64,000 nt of DNA, from positions 81,868 to 145,867 of the forward strand of contig VXBA01006211.1 in assembly GCA_013399895.1 (NCBI GenBank), written 5' to 3'. The number at the start of each line of letters is the position of its first letter. Position 1 is the stretch's first letter. Shown here piece by piece: positions 11,509 to 24,530 of this stretch. This stretch comes from Serilophus lunatus. Taxonomy: Eukaryota; Chordata; Aves; Passeriformes; Eurylaimidae. The notes under the pieces were generated by a model that saw nothing but the letters and a program-made list of their open reading frames with translations, was not told the origin of the DNA and made no database searches. The translations under genes were made by a program, and so were the position numbers.

Positions 11509-12463
11509 CACCCCCCCACTCCTCACCTCATGTTTTCCAGGGCTAATTATTTCTTATGCCTGGAATGATGACACAGGCAGTATAAAACTAGAGGATGAAG
11601 TGGAAAACCACTGCTCCTAAACAAGGCAAACCAAGACTGCCCACATCCATTAAAAAATCTAAGAAACAGGGACAAACTCCATAGTCTAAACTGTAACCTT
11701 AGCAATGTACTGTGCTGTCAGAAAGAGATAGTACACAATTATCCAGGGAAAGACCAATTTCCTCCACTCTTTCCTGCAACTTCTTTTCTTTGGGAAAAGA
11801 AATACTTTTTGCTTGTTTTGACCTCCCAAGCTTTCTAAAGTGTTTTCTTCTTTAACATACTCACATGAATGTTGCACATCATGCCATCTACTCTGGCTGC
11901 CAAACTAGACATACAACTGGAACTACCATTGTTTTGGTTGCCTCCAAATTTAATGGCTTCTCCATTAAAAGCCTACTTTTGATACCTCCCATTCCTGTGG
12001 AAGAAGAGTCATGGTTTGAGCTGTTGTAAAGGCTGCCACCACTAAAACCTTATAATCAAACACTGCTCTTGAAAGGGTGCAACACTCAGGGAAGGCAAAA
12101 CATTGTGAAGTAAAAATCACCAAATAGCTTAGAGTTTAGTCTCTACAGAAATGCTGTTCCAGCATCATACTCCTGCTTGCAGTGGCCAATGGTCAAAGCG
12201 TTTCCAGAATGTTGAGGGTTGTATTTCTACCTCTCTCCTGCCTTGCTATGGCTCTGAGCAGATTTAACAGAAGTTTATAGAATCAGCCTCAATTACTTCA
12301 GCTGATTTTGTTAATAAATATTTGTAAATATTTGTAAATAAATAAATACAAAACCTACTAACAAACCTATTATTATTATTTGACCAATGTCTGTTTCTTA
12401 ATAAATACTTCATCAAAAGTTGAAATACAGGTGAAATACAGAATTCAAGTGTATCAGTAACAG
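11509..12463. other. Unassigned DNA
   Basis: No gene or element is recognised. A small AT-rich tandem patch with AAATATTTGTAAATA units lies at about 12300-12350. Confidence 0.55.
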
Positions 12464-12597
12464 TGGTGTTCAAGGCCAGATTAGATGGAGCTCAGAGCAA
12501 CTTGGTCTAGAGAAAGGTGTGCCTGCCCACAACAGGAAAGTTTGAACTAGATGACCTTTAAGGTTCCTTCCAGCCCAAACTATTCTATGATTCTAGA
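12464..12597 (+). mobile_element. CR1 LINE 3' tail fragment
   Basis: This is a plus-strand CR1 tail: GTTCAAGGCCAGATTAGATG, then CTTGGTCTAG, TAGATGACCTTTAAGGTTCC and the terminal TATTCTATGATTCT. Only the last 130 bp of the element are present, typical of severe 5' truncation. Confidence 0.88.
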
Positions 12598-15500
12598 TAA
12601 ATCTCTGTGTATTTTGTTCTTGTTTTTCTTCTCTTCATTACTGTGTACACTTACAGCCTTACCAATTTTCTTTTTTTCTTTTCAGTGATTTGAGTTTTTG
12701 ACCACTGAAAATATTTCATCACACAAACTTTCACCTCCAGAAAGAGATTAAGCCAGAGAAACAGCAACATTATACTTAACATTTAGTTATTTTTTTCTCC
12801 CAAATAAAGGAAATTTTAATAAATATCTAGAATATCAAATGGAGTTATAGATCACTGTCACATGAATATCAATAGCAAAATAATCACTGAAACTTTATAT
12901 TTTGCATTCTTTCAATTGAAAAATTACTTAGTAATATAGCATGGCCTCAAGATTTGGTAATTTGTTTCAATAAGTCTCTTACACCATATAGGCTATTGGC
13001 TGCTTGAATGGTTTAAGTGCTCATGTTCATGTTTATTAAACTAAAGCTACACTGCAAAAAAAAAGAAAAAAGATTCATATTATTTCTTGTACATTTCTGA
13101 ATATATATTTGATGAGTTCAAATTTTCACTATGTCTCCTATTTTCTAGAGCTGTTCCTCTGTGAGCTTATTATTCTTCATTCATAATGAGAAGCTGTCCA
13201 GTACTTTAGTGGTTATTAACAAATAAAAAATAAATCTGAAGTCAAGTGTAACAGTTTTGCTAGAAAGAAGGGAGCCTTATGCGACAAAATCTACTGCATG
13301 TTTTCAGACACTAAGTGTCTCTGCTCTTAGTTGTGTCTGCAAAATCCATAAAATCTCCTTGTCACCTCAGTTTCTCTAGTATTCTTCTCTATATAAGCCT
13401 CAGTTTTGTGAAGTGAAACTACATCTCAAGTAAATTTTCTTTAGGTGTACTACAAGATTGGAGTGATTGATCCCATTTTCTACATCAAAGCAAATTCTTC
13501 TAGGGTAGTTTGTCTCTGCAAATCCTAGCCATAGTCTATCTTATTAGTAAGATTTCTTTGCCAGAAATAATTCCTGATATATATATATTGATTGACTTTA
13601 TACTTTTTTCTTTATCCAACAAATATTTCTATGGAATTTAATTTTCTGATTAAGAAAACTTGCTTAGTCTGTTAAAGCATGTCCTACTAACAGGAGACAA
13701 TAACCCAGTTAAACTTCAGATTTCAAAATGACATTGAGGTATTTCTATGTTTTAACACCTGTAGAAATGCAATCATAATTTTAATTAGACTTGATATCCT
13801 CTATGTATATGAAATTCATTCTGCTTCTGGATCTGTTTAAGGCTTGTCATTATTACAGAAGAATCTCAAAAGCAAGGAACCTGTGCTAGGCTTTGGTGAT
13901 GTCATTTCTGCCACAGGGACAAAAAGGTGTTAAGTTGCCCGGAAGACCATGGAGAACAGGTCTTTTTCTTCTTGACATCCAGAGGCTGGGAAACGTTGAA
14001 GGTCACAAGCAGTGTTGCTGCTGGGGAAGATAACTGTGTCAAGTGTTAGCCAATAGCTCACGACTCCTCATTTAATGGCAACAGTATTAACTTGATACCG
14101 GTGAAGTAGGCAATCTGTCCAGAGCAGCTTCACTGAGACTAGTCGTCTATTTTCCAGAGATGCTGCCTCTTTGTTTTGCCTGCCTAAATGAGATTTAAAC
14201 ATTTTCAAACAAGCAAATGCATTTAAAAGTAATTGCCATAATCTCAGTCGTTTATTCAGTATCTGGAAGTCAATCATTGTTTAAGTAGTATGTGTCTGTA
14301 TATACATTCAAATAGATAAATGACTTGATCTGACCTGAAAAAATAAGCAAAAATATCCACCCCAAAGAAATATTTTTCCCAAACATAATATTCAAAGGTA
14401 GCAGTTTGTGTTAAGGACTCAGCAGAGATAATTTTATTTAGTCTAACTTCTAGAGAGTAGTTGAGTTTACTTAGTAATAAAACCATAGATTCAGATAATC
14501 CAGGCATATGTAGGTCAAAATTCTCACCAAGGAACAATAAAAGCATGTCACTTTTGTTTGCTGATCTTTTAGAAGCTGTTTTGTTGTAATTTCAGGCCTG
14601 GATCTTCTTGTTTTCAATGGAATTGTTCAATTTTATCTGAGATATAAAATTCTTTGAAATGGAAATCCTAAATCATTACCTCTTGACAGCTTCAAAGGAT
14701 TGATAGCCCACTTTGAATCTCTTTGAAGTACTTATTTCAAATTAAAAAAATAAGTTACCCTGAAAGAAGACAATTATACCTTGAGCAATAGACATACTTA
14801 TTCCTTCTGAAAGGTTTCTTGGTCCATGAGCACCTTTGAAGTATATATTGTTCGCCAATTGTACCTCATTGTGTTATTGTTACAATTGTACCAATTGTAA
14901 CCAGTAAAAAACACTCCCTTGCAATACAGTGATGCAGTCTGACATTTTAATTGTTGAAGAGGAATTAGAGCTTGTTTTGGTCACTATCAACAGCATTTTT
15001 CCAGATAACCAAATTAATTTGAGGAGGTCAGATATTACAGGAATAGATACAAAAAGATGTCTTCTAACTCTCAACTTCATCTCAGACTACAAGTTTTGGG
15101 ATTAATTTAGCCAAAGAAATACAATGTTTCCTTGGCCCCTTCTGTTCCAGAGCAATTTACATGTACATTTTGACTATTTCTTTAATTACTTAATCAAAAA
15201 ATAACGCTTAAAATTAAAGAATTTTAAGTCCTATATTGATTTAAGTAATGTTCAGGGAGAAAGTGCTATTTCTGAAACTTATTTTTAAAAACCAGGGTAA
15301 AAATTCTGAGGGTTGAATTTCTACATTCCTTATTTTTTTGAAGACAATGATGTCTGAAAGATTGTAATTAACTGAGATTTATTGATTGTTTTCTTCTACT
15401 CTTTATGTCTTTTATGCAATTTTCAGTCATAAAATTAAAGAGTAGGAGTGAAATAAAGAAAAATCTAAAACAAAGTTTTTGAATCTGATTGATAACCCTT

Positions 15501-18500
15501 AAACAAATGAATTGCCCTTCTTTTTTAGAACTTCAACTCTTATAATTTTTATAAATTTTCATATCCAGGTATGTATGGGAAATTAATTATGTATCTAAGA
15601 GGCAAATAGGTTTGCAGAGGTGTTTCCTCCCTTTTCCCACAGTACCTGTGGGAATCTCAAAATACAGAAAATGGCCTGTTCTGTGAAATCCCTCTTCATT
15701 CCTGACTGACATTGTTGTGTTGCCATACAACATTTTCAGTATATTTACAAGAATCACCAGGCTTGGGTTAACTGAAGAACTGATACTAAAGGAAGAACAG
15801 ACATGGTGTCATTTTTCCTGTGCAAACTATATGCTTGTTTCAAAGTAGAGTTAATTCCAGCTGTTTTTGCAAGTGTAAACAATTGGCAAGTTAGATCCAC
15901 AGGGGAATGCTGGACACTGTGTCAGGAGAATCTCTTGAATCACTTGAATCTCTTTAAGAAGAGCAGCTGGTAAGCATCAAATATACCGTGATCTGGGCTT
16001 TACTCAAGAAATATTACCTTGACAGTATATAAAATACCTTTACAACCCACTCTCCAGCATTACCTTTAAAGGAAAATTGCTAGAGAAGATGGCAAAATAA
16101 ACATAATTCAAGAGATGTTTCATATTTCATCCTCCAAGGGGAATAAAAGGAAAAAAGAAATCACTAGATTGATTTTTAATCTCACATACTTTGATATAAT
16201 TAAGTATAACAGCATTGAAATTACTCAAATTATGCCACTACAGATCCTGCAGACCAAGATCAAAATGAGATTGAGTGTATAAGTCCATTTTTACTTGTGT
16301 TGCTAATGTTAATCCACTTATTAAACCTCCTGTTTTTTTAAATTGGAAACTGATTTACTGAAACAAAGCACAATTTCTTTCTAATTCTTAAAATTTTAAC
16401 AGCTAGGTAGAACTTGAGAAACATAAAACAATATCCTTTTTTACTAAACATGATAAGGGAAGTACTTTTATCAAGTGAGCTGATGTTCAAATAATGATGT
16501 CTGAATGCTGATATTCTTTCTAATAGTGACAGTAATGAGTAACATAAAATATCAGCTCAAAATCAATAGAGTGAAAGTCAAAGCAAAGGAATCCCACAGC
16601 ATCATAGAAAACTTCACATCATTTAGAGGGTTCTGAGTAAAACTTAACAAGAAACAGGGAATGTCATGAAGAAATGCCCTCATCTTTCATTGTCTCTCCT
16701 CCTTCATACCTTAAACCAAGCCCAACTATGTGAATTCATACTTTGGATTGAAAAAATTTAGCAAACACACTAAGGCTTGTGAGCATTCTAATTCTTTGAC
16801 CTTAATAGAACACCAGTTCTCCTCTGAATGCTGCAGACTGAAATAACAGATCCCTGGGTGTTATACAAATACTTCTGAAAAACAAATATCTCCTTACAGT
16901 ACAATCTAGAGTATGGAGAGAGGTCAGGAGTTATAACAGCCGAGATTTCAAGTCACTTGGCCAAAAGGGTTGCTGACCTCATTGTACTGAAACCATTTTA
17001 TAACTGATGAAGATCTACCCTGTGATGTTCATCCAGTCTGATTTGTAAAAAGGCACATCTATTGCTTCATGTGTTTCAGGTTTCCTCTCATTAGGGTATG
17101 AGTTGGGTCTTTTTAGTTTTGAAGCCAAAAATTGGAAGACCCATCAGAAATGTAGTATAACCAGCAGCATTTTTGATTACCAGAAAACTCATACCACTTG
17201 GAGGAATTGGAAGGTATAGTGTGAAAGCTTCCAGTGTGAGGTGTGGGTGGCTCTTGTAGTAATTCTTTATTGCTGGAGGTCATTCCTCTCATTCCACTGC
17301 CTTTTACATAGTCCATAGTTTTCATCAGCTCTGTCTAGGTGCTTCTGAAACATGATCAAGTATTTCTTGAAGGCTGAAATTGTTGCTGCTCTTTAATCAC
17401 CTCTTCATGTATCTGAATTTTCTTTAAAGTGAATAAAGCAAGGACAAATGTCTTTAAAAGAATGATTTTGTAAAATTTTTGTTGCTCTAAATCTGATTGC
17501 CCATAGACAACTTTACCCATTACTCACAAACTCCCTTTTTCCCCATTGCTTCTTTCTGGTTTAGCATGGTTCTATTTCAAATATTATATAAAAACTTGTC
17601 CAGAAGTCACCAAACCTACAAGCACACAGATTGCAAATAGTTCAGAAATTCACAGTGAGTAGATAATAGAGAGAACATAGCTAACTCATTTTAGCTGATA
17701 TAGCACTGTTTTCCATGATATGCATTTAGTTTTTTACATCTGTTTCATATGAAATAGCTCCCAAAATAGTTATCTTGTTTCCTTCAGGAGACATATTCCT
17801 AAGCCAATACTTATTGCACTGTTAAAATTTTCCTACTATCCAACCTATACATTTTTAATTAATTTGATCCTATTGCTGTTGGATACATCCCTCCACACTA
17901 TACCTTCTCTTTTTCTACATATCTTGGAAATATCTAGATTGCTTAGACCAAATCTTAGCTGAAGCCAAGTTGATTTAATCCAGATGAATATCTGGCTCTT
18001 TATGTCTACTAAATCAATCACTTTAAATCTTTCCACACAACTTAGTCTCTACAGATCTCTATCCTTTTGCAGCTATTTTCCTGACAGCTTTAATTTTTTT
18101 AAAATTTCATTTTCTTTTTTAATTTTAATGGGTTTTTGTTTGCTTGTTTGGGGGTTTTTGTTTGTTTGTTTTTGGTTGGTTGGTTGGGTTTAGGTTTTTT
18201 TTAGGTAAGGACCAAAATGAAAAGGGTTTTTGGGCAAAGTACTAGTTTAGATACAGTCATTCCTTGATAATATGGAATGGAGCTTTTCCGTGTCTTTTCT
18301 GTTGATTTGATGCCTCTGTTAACATAATAGGCCCTATAGGGTTTTTTAGCTGCCATTTGCATATTCTGACCTTGTCCCTTATTAGAACTCCAAGGGGTAT
18401 TTTTAAATATTCTTTCCTTTTGAATTCTATTTCCACTGAATAGCTGTGGTGTGGAAAATTTATACCTCACAGGTATAATGCAATAAAACATCTTTTTTTT

Positions 18501-20795
18501 CTGTTCTCACTTCAGGTTTTTTCTGAGGCAGGGAACATGTTAATTCATAAACCTGGGGCAAATCAAGATTTATGTGAGAACTGGTGTGTGCATGGTATAA
18601 AGTAACCATGCTGAAAGAGTAGCAGGGACTCTTGATGAATGACATCTAAATGCAGTATGCTCTAAAATGCTTTCTTTCAGTTTGTGCCCAACACTTTGAG
18701 TCCATAGATTGTTCAGGTGTGTCCAGTTGCTGCAGTGGAGTTATGTCCAGGTATGAGGTTATGCACTCTGCTTCTCCCTCTGTACAGAATAAGTACTTAC
18801 CAAACCCTGTGAGCACTAGCTTCAAATTTTCATGATTTCTTCTGCTTAAATTCTGGTGTGTTTTTGTTTCATCTCATTAAGCAAGTCAGTTGATTTTTAA
18901 CAGACTTCATAAGTCATCTTATATAAGGCTATCCATTTGTTTCCTTTTTAAAAACTATATAGTGTCACTATTGCATAGTGCATAGAGTGTCTCTGACATA
19001 GATTTCTGACAGTCCAGTTTAGCCTTACTCTAAGTTTAGAATTTCTATTCCTGTTCAGCTGACTCTTACAGCCTTGAAATATCTGTCAAAGGCCTTAGGT
19101 AAAATCTAACTCACTTAAGGCATATCATGATCTTAGCTGAAGCAGCACTGAAATTAAACTATTTGTGTAATCAGTCCTAAGACGCACTTATGAGTCTTGA
19201 CTTTGTTGTGCAATACCCGCAGTTTTTAAGCTTGGCTTTTTCTCCTGAGGAAAAAGAATGATGAAGTCTAGATCCCTGTAGGAAAAAATAACTTCCAGAA
19301 ACCATCCCTGAAGTACAGATATAGTCTTATAAATCTCCCTGAATCTTCCAGGACTTTGGAAGCTGCTCCAGGATCAGAGTTCTCCGCTTCTCAGAGATAC
19401 AAACAAAATTGAATTTTATGGAAATAATAAAGCAAGGACTGAAAGAGAGGTAGGAAAATAAGGTTGTGAGAAGTAATACACAGATCAGGAGTTCTGATAG
19501 AAAACTGAAAGAAGTCATTTTTGTTTCTGGGAAGGTGAGAGAAAACTAAGAAGTAGCAAAAGGAGTTTCCAGGAAAGGGCAGATGCAGAATTTAGTAGCA
19601 CTTTAAAGATCTAAAGAAAATAAATAAAAAATTCAAATTTATTCAAATTATTGGGAATTGTCATTCTTCCCCAGTTTAACATTGCCCTTTCCACTGCCCC
19701 TGTTTCATTTGGGAGCAGAATTTCAACCTGCACAGAGTTTTCATTCCAAGACCATTTCTCTCTCTCAGAAGCAGCCCTTTATTCATCATATCTTTGCTTT
19801 CTGCCTACAAGGAAAGCACGAGTAAGAAGTGGAAGTTGGATCTGGTCTAACTGAGATGAAAGAGATGAAAAAGAGACAGAAGTGGCAGACTCTGCTCTTG
19901 AGATTGTAAAGCCTGAAGAAAGAGTTTGAGGGCAGCTGCTGCAGCCTCCATGTGGGGCTGAATTGTAAAAAAAATAGCCATGTTTTTGCAGGGAGAACGT
20001 GAGTAACTCTTGCAGAACAAGAAATTGGCTTTTTGGATCACATGTTACTTAAGTAGCCAATAGGAAAGAAACTACTGACTATTCTCTTATTGTCATGGTG
20101 TCTTTTCCTGCTACACAGGAGCTGAAATCTACATGTAAAAATGTTATACTATTTTATTTTTTCCTATCTACTGTGAAAATTGTCAAGGATTATAACCTAG
20201 ACCCTAGTACCATGATAGTAAAACTATTCAACTCATAAAATTAAGAAATGGTGGATAAATGATTCAAGGATAAATAGCCACAAAACAGATAACTGATCAG
20301 CAGAGGGCTAATTTGGAGCTATTTGACATTAGTCTGAAGGCAGCTGCTTTTATAATACAGGTAACATCTTGTGTTTCAAAGACGTGCTATGATAACTGTG
20401 TCTGAAGATGTGAATAACTCAAAACTAACTTGAAAATAACAGTTGTTATACTGACAAGGATTAGCTTCCCTGCCCTTGATGTGTCTGGGATTGTATTTGA
20501 CCAGATTCACCAACTCTGTTTATGTTGTACTCAGTGTTGGTCCAACACTGTTAAACTTCTAGTTATATTCTTCTGATATCATTGATCTCATTGTTACAGC
20601 ATGCATGGAAAGAATCACAGTTTTATGTTTCACATGTTGGTAGTCATTGTTATTGTTACCACAGAGTAAGAATAATTCCCAGAATTATTATTTTTTTAAT
20701 TTTACTGCATTACTAACTCGTCGAACTCTTATTTGCACTTTGAAAGATTTCATAATTGAGAAGTGATCAGCCAAATAACACAGAACACTGAGTTA
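12598..20795. other. Long unassigned AT-rich stretch
   Basis: About 8 kb with no supported gene and no recognised transposable element. Low-complexity patches include TATATATATA near 13580 and a TTTG/TTGG-rich block at 18130-18200. A region near 13860-14060 is more GC-balanced but shows no coding signature. It may be intergenic or intronic; nothing here distinguishes the two. Confidence 0.55.
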
Positions 20796-21078
20796 CACAC
20801 AGAATTAACAAGGTTGGAAAAGACCTCAGAGATCATCAAGTCCAACCTTTTACCTAAATTAACAACCTAACCAACACTAATCTAACATCTAAACCATCTA
20901 AACCATGTCACTAAGTTCATCATCCAACCTATCCTTAAACACATCCAGGGACAATGACTCCACCACCTCCCTGGAAAGCCCATTCCAGTGGGAAATCACT
21001 CTCTCTTTGAAAGAATTTATCCTGATATCCAACCTAAACCTCCCCTGATGCAGCCCAAGGCTATGTCCTCTCGTCCTG

Positions 21079-21276
21079 TCACTGGGAGCTTGAGAGAAGA
21101 GACCGAGCCCCCCAACTACAATCCCCTTTCAGGTAGTTATAGGCAGTTATAAGGTCACCCCTGAGCCTCCTCTTCTCCAGAATGAACAATCCCAGCTCCC
21201 TCAGCCGTTTCCCATAGGGCTTGTGCTCCAGCCCCTTCACCATCCTCGTTCCCCTTCTCTGGACACATTCCAGCAA
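21079..21276 (-). pseudogene. CR1 ORF2 C-terminal fragment
   Basis: The frame encodes MVKGLEHKPYGKRLRELG and then LFILEKRRLRGDLITAYNYL, the conserved end of CR1 ORF2, whose detailed function is unclear. It is out of frame with the preceding RT segment because of a small deletion near 21260-21285 relative to the copy at 5470-5500. This is a dead fragment. Confidence 0.85.
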
Positions 21277-21818
21277 CTCTGAGGGGCCCAGAACCGGACA
21301 CAGTACTCAAGCTGTGGCCTTACCAGTGCCAAGTACAAAGGAAGAATAACTTCCTTAGTCCTATTGGCAACACTATTCTTGATGCAGGCCAGGATGCCAT
21401 TGGCCTTCTTGGCTGCCTGAACACACTGCTGGCTCATATTCAGTTTTCTATCAACCAGCACCCCCAAGTCCCTCTCCACCTGGCCATTCTCCAGCCACAT
21501 CATCCCCAGCCTATAACTCTGCATGGGGTTATTGCAGCCAAAGTGTAAAACCCGACACTTAGATTTAATAAACCTTACAGTATTGGACTCAGCCCATATA
21601 TCCAGCCTCTCAAGGCCTCTCTGCAGAGCCCTCCTTCCCTCTAACAGATCAACACTCATTCCAAGCTTAGTGTCATCTGCAAACTTACTGATAATGGATT
21701 CCATCCCTTCATCCAAGTCATCAATAAAGACATTGAACAAAACTGGCCCCAACACTGAACCCTGGGGAACCCCACTGGTGACTGGCCTCCATCTGGATGT
21801 GACATCGTTAGCCAGCAC
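21237..21818 (-). pseudogene. CR1 ORF2 reverse transcriptase fragment (motifs B and C)
   Basis: This 193-codon frame contains the RT phrase SGVPQGSVLGPVLFNVFIDD and the catalytic FADDTKL, the CR1 form of the YxDD box. They are followed by WAESNTVRF and LVRPQLEYCVRFWAP. The active-site aspartates of FADD are intact. Motif A lies upstream in another frame (near 21920-21960) as VDVAYHDF. This is a decayed part of a LINE polymerase that would reverse-transcribe its own RNA at the target site. Confidence 0.92.
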
Positions 21819-21980
21819 TCTCTGAGCTCAGCCATCCAGCCAAATCTTAACCCAGGATAGAGTAAACCTGTCTAAGCCACAATCTGACAGTTTTTTTTCT
21901 AAAATCATGGTACGCTACATCCACAGGTTTCCCTTCATCGATCAGGTGAGTTACCTGATCATAAAAGGAGACTAGATTGG

Positions 21981-22301
21981 TTAAGCAGGATCTTCCCCTC
22001 CTGAATCCATGCTGACTGGATCTGATCTCCTTATTATCCTGTAGATTATTCGCTCCATAATTTTCACTGGCACAGAGGTCAGGCTGACAGGTCTGTAATT
22101 CTCCAGATCCTCCTTCTTGCCCTCCTTATAGACAAGTGCCATGTTAGCCAGCTTCCAATCTTCTGGAACCTCTCCAGTAAGCCAAGGCTGTTGAAAGGTG
22201 ATTGAAAGAGGCTTAGCAAACATATCTGCCAGCTCTCTCAGCACCCTAGGATGAATCCCATCAGGTCTCATAGACTTTTGAGGATCTTGGTGGGACACCA
22301 A
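21981..22301 (-). pseudogene. CR1 ORF2 reverse transcriptase N-terminal fragment
   Basis: The frame reads KSMRPDGIHPRVLRELAD, EDWKLANMALVYKEGKKEDL and NYRPVSLTSVPVKIMERII, the first RT blocks of CR1. A frameshift near 22000 puts GFRRGRSCLTNL, the next block, into another frame. The upstream boundary with the linker frame is a further break. Confidence 0.92.
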
Positions 22302-22423
22302 GTCTCCTGGATCACAGGGGCACTACAATGTTCCCTATCTGTATCAACTAGTTTAAGCAACCACTTGTTCTGTAAACCATCAGTTTTACTATTAAATACA
22401 GAGGCAAAGAAGGTATTGAGTAC

Positions 22424-22831
22424 TTATGCCTTTTCCTCATCTTTGATAACTGTATTCCCTTCCTTATTTAATAAAGAATGGAGATTTTCCTTATCCTTCC
22501 TTTTGCCATTAATGTATCTATAGAAACACTTTTTATTATCCTTAACAGAGGTGGACAATTTTAGCTCAAACTGGGCCTTCGCTTCTCTAATTCTGTTTCT
22601 ACATGACCTAAAAACATCCTTAAACATCATCTGGGATACCTCTCCTTCTTTCCAAAGGCGGTACATCCTCTTCTTTTTCCTTAATTCCTTCAAAAGCTCC
22701 TTACCCATCCAACCTGGCTGTCTGCCCCTATGGCTCATCTTACGGCACATTGGGACAGCCTGTTCCTGCGCCTTCAAGACCTCAGCCTTGAAGTACATCC
22801 AGCCTTCCTGGATGCCTTTGTTACTAAGCAC
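22424..22831 (-). pseudogene. CR1 ORF2 linker between endonuclease and RT
   Basis: This 135-codon frame is rich in Lys and Arg, with MCRKMSHRGRQPGWMGKELL and DNKKCFYRYINGKRKDKENL, typical of the CR1 region between endonuclease and RT. The same block appears in the fragment at 60302-60870. Confidence 0.9.
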
Positions 22832-22934
22832 AGTCTCCCAGAGTACTCTACTAGTTAATTCCTTAAATAAACCAAAGTCTGGAAATCCAGCATGGAGGTT
22901 TTGTTGAATCCTCTCCTTGTTTCAGAAAACTCTA

Positions 22935-23447
22935 TTATTTCATGGTCACTGGATCCCAGCAGCCTCCAACCTCCACATTCCCAACAAGCCCTTCCCTGTT
23001 AGTAAGCAGTAAGTCAAGAATAACCTCGCCCCTGGTAGGCTCATTAACTAGCTGTGACAAGAAGAAATTCTTGATACATTCTAAGAACCTTCTGGACTGC
23101 CTCCTCTCTGCCGTATTGAGTTCCCAACAAATATCTGGGAGATTGAAGTCTCCTGTGAGAACAAGGGCTGATGAACTTGAATGATCCTCCACCTGTTTAT
23201 AGGGTAACAGATCAACGTCTTCCTCCTGGTTGGGTGGTCTATAGCAGACTCCAACCACAATGTCAATTTTGTTAGCTGCCTCTCTGACCTTTACCCACAA
23301 GTACTCAATCTGGTCATCCTTAATCTTGAGCTCTATGGCATCAAGCATTTCTCTAATATACAGAGCCATCCCTCTATCCCTTCTGCCTCGCCTATCTCTC
23401 CTAAAGAGTCTGTAGCCATTCAATGCAAAATTCCAGTTACATCCCAC
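22935..23447 (-). pseudogene. CR1 ORF2 APE-type endonuclease fragment
   Basis: This 170-codon frame carries CR1 endonuclease blocks: GMALYIREML, VGVCYRPPNQEED, the catalytic TGDFNLPDICW and LVNEPTRGEVILDLLLTNR. In the family this enzyme nicks the target DNA to prime reverse transcription. The first part of the domain (YFNARSMGNKQDKL) lies just upstream near 23515-23560, but a stop codon (CAGTAGGAG on the minus strand) separates the two. The final catalytic SDH motif region is displaced by later damage. Confidence 0.92.
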
Positions 23448-23599
23448 TATGTTTCCGTGATTGCAACTATATCATATCTCTCCTACTGCACCAAGACTTC
23501 AAGTTTATCTTGTTTGTTCCCCATGCTTCGTGCATTGAAGTACATGCACCTCAGCTGGGTTGCTGGCTTCACTTTCAATTTAAGTTTACCACCTTCAGC

Positions 23600-23866
23600 A
23601 TCCCACTGTGGGTGCAAGGTTCCATCCCCTTCCCTCTTCATACCTGGTTTAAAGCCCTGTCAACAAGCCTCACCAATTCATGGCCTAAATACCTTTTGCC
23701 CTTTTCAGACAAATATAGTCCACTTGCATCTAGCAAGCCAGGTATGGAAAAGGTTGCCCCATGGTTGAAAAAAACAAATTTCATCTATTGGCACCAACCT
23801 TTAAGCCACTCATTGATAGAAAAGGTTCTCCTACTGCATACAGTATCTGTTCCTGCTACTAACTGA
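23600..23866 (-). pseudogene. CR1 ORF1 remnant, end of an SGNH-esterase-like domain
   Basis: Minus-strand translation of 23641-23760 gives GATFSIPGLLDASGLYLSEK followed by GKRYLGHELVRLVDRALNQV. This resembles the C-terminal block of the esterase (SGNH/GDSL-like) domain known in ORF1 of many CR1 elements, where the motif is usually DGLHLS followed by G. Here the aspartate is retained in LLDASGLYLS but the histidine is replaced by tyrosine, so the catalytic His appears lost. The frame runs on towards the ORF2 start phrase YFNARSM. The ORF1 N-terminus is missing. The family match is from memory. Confidence 0.6.
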
Positions 23867-23880
23867 CTGACTATACATCT

Positions 23881-24530
23881 GAAGATAATCTTAGGCATGA
23901 AAACCACAGGACTCAAAAGGCATTCCTATATTGGTAATCCAACAATCCTGCTATTGCAAGCAACTGCTTTAAGTTGTCTCCTCTCTTCTGCGTTCTACTA
24001 GAGCTTAGGTGATCTTCATTACTGCATTTCCACACGTTATTATTTTAAATAGCCTGAAAATATTTTGGTAAAAAGACCACTATTTCATATGTTTGTTCTT
24101 AGACCCACAAATCGTTTTAGTTCTCTACTTCTGAGGAAGTATTTTGCCTGCAGTATTTCTGAGTCACAGAGGTCATGCATAAAGTGTTGTCACACTGAAC
24201 TATTCAGTTCAAGCAAGATAAAAAAAAGCAAACCAAAAACCACTGACAAAAACAGACCTCATCTTTCATCTGCAGTGATCAACTTCACTGAGTATCTCAA
24301 AAGCCTCATTTTCCATTCAGTAAGAGCCAATTATCATTAATCTACTGAGTTGGAAGTCGCCTCACATACTAACGAGTCTTCTGATCCTCTGACTTATAAA
24401 TGTCTTTACTCATTTTCTAGCATCATCCCATGTGAGGGTACAGAGATTCTCTGTACTGGCAGAACCTCTGACTTCGTATATATGTATGTCTATTAATAAG
24501 GAAATGTATTTTAAAAATAATGTAAAATTA
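23881..24530. other. Unassigned DNA between two CR1 elements
   Basis: No gene or element is recognised. The first 100 bases could still belong to the 5' region of the flanking CR1. Confidence 0.45.

Larger units (their letters stand above)
20796..23880 (-). mobile_element. Near full-length CR1 LINE with ORF1 remnant and broken ORF2
   Basis: Read on the minus strand from 23880 down, the element gives the C-terminal end of an ORF1 esterase-like domain, then ORF2 endonuclease, linker, RT and C-terminal region, and ends with the CR1 tail at 20796-21045. It is the longest CR1 in the window at about 3.1 kb, and its 3' portion closely matches the copy at 3672-5806. ORF2 is interrupted several times: a stop near 23500, a break between the endonuclease and linker frames (22831-22935), a frameshift near 22000 before RT motif A, another near 21880, and one near 21260. 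It is not autonomous. It looks younger than the CR1 at 24531-25453 and related to the CR1 fragment at 60302-61004. Confidence 0.95.

Noticed and set aside
11136..11546. 136-codon Lys/Arg/Glu-rich frame and its reverse
   Set aside because: Produced entirely by the purine microsatellite.
22251..23866. Plus-strand frames within the CR1 at 20.8-23.9 kb
   Set aside because: Antisense shadows of endonuclease, linker and RT.
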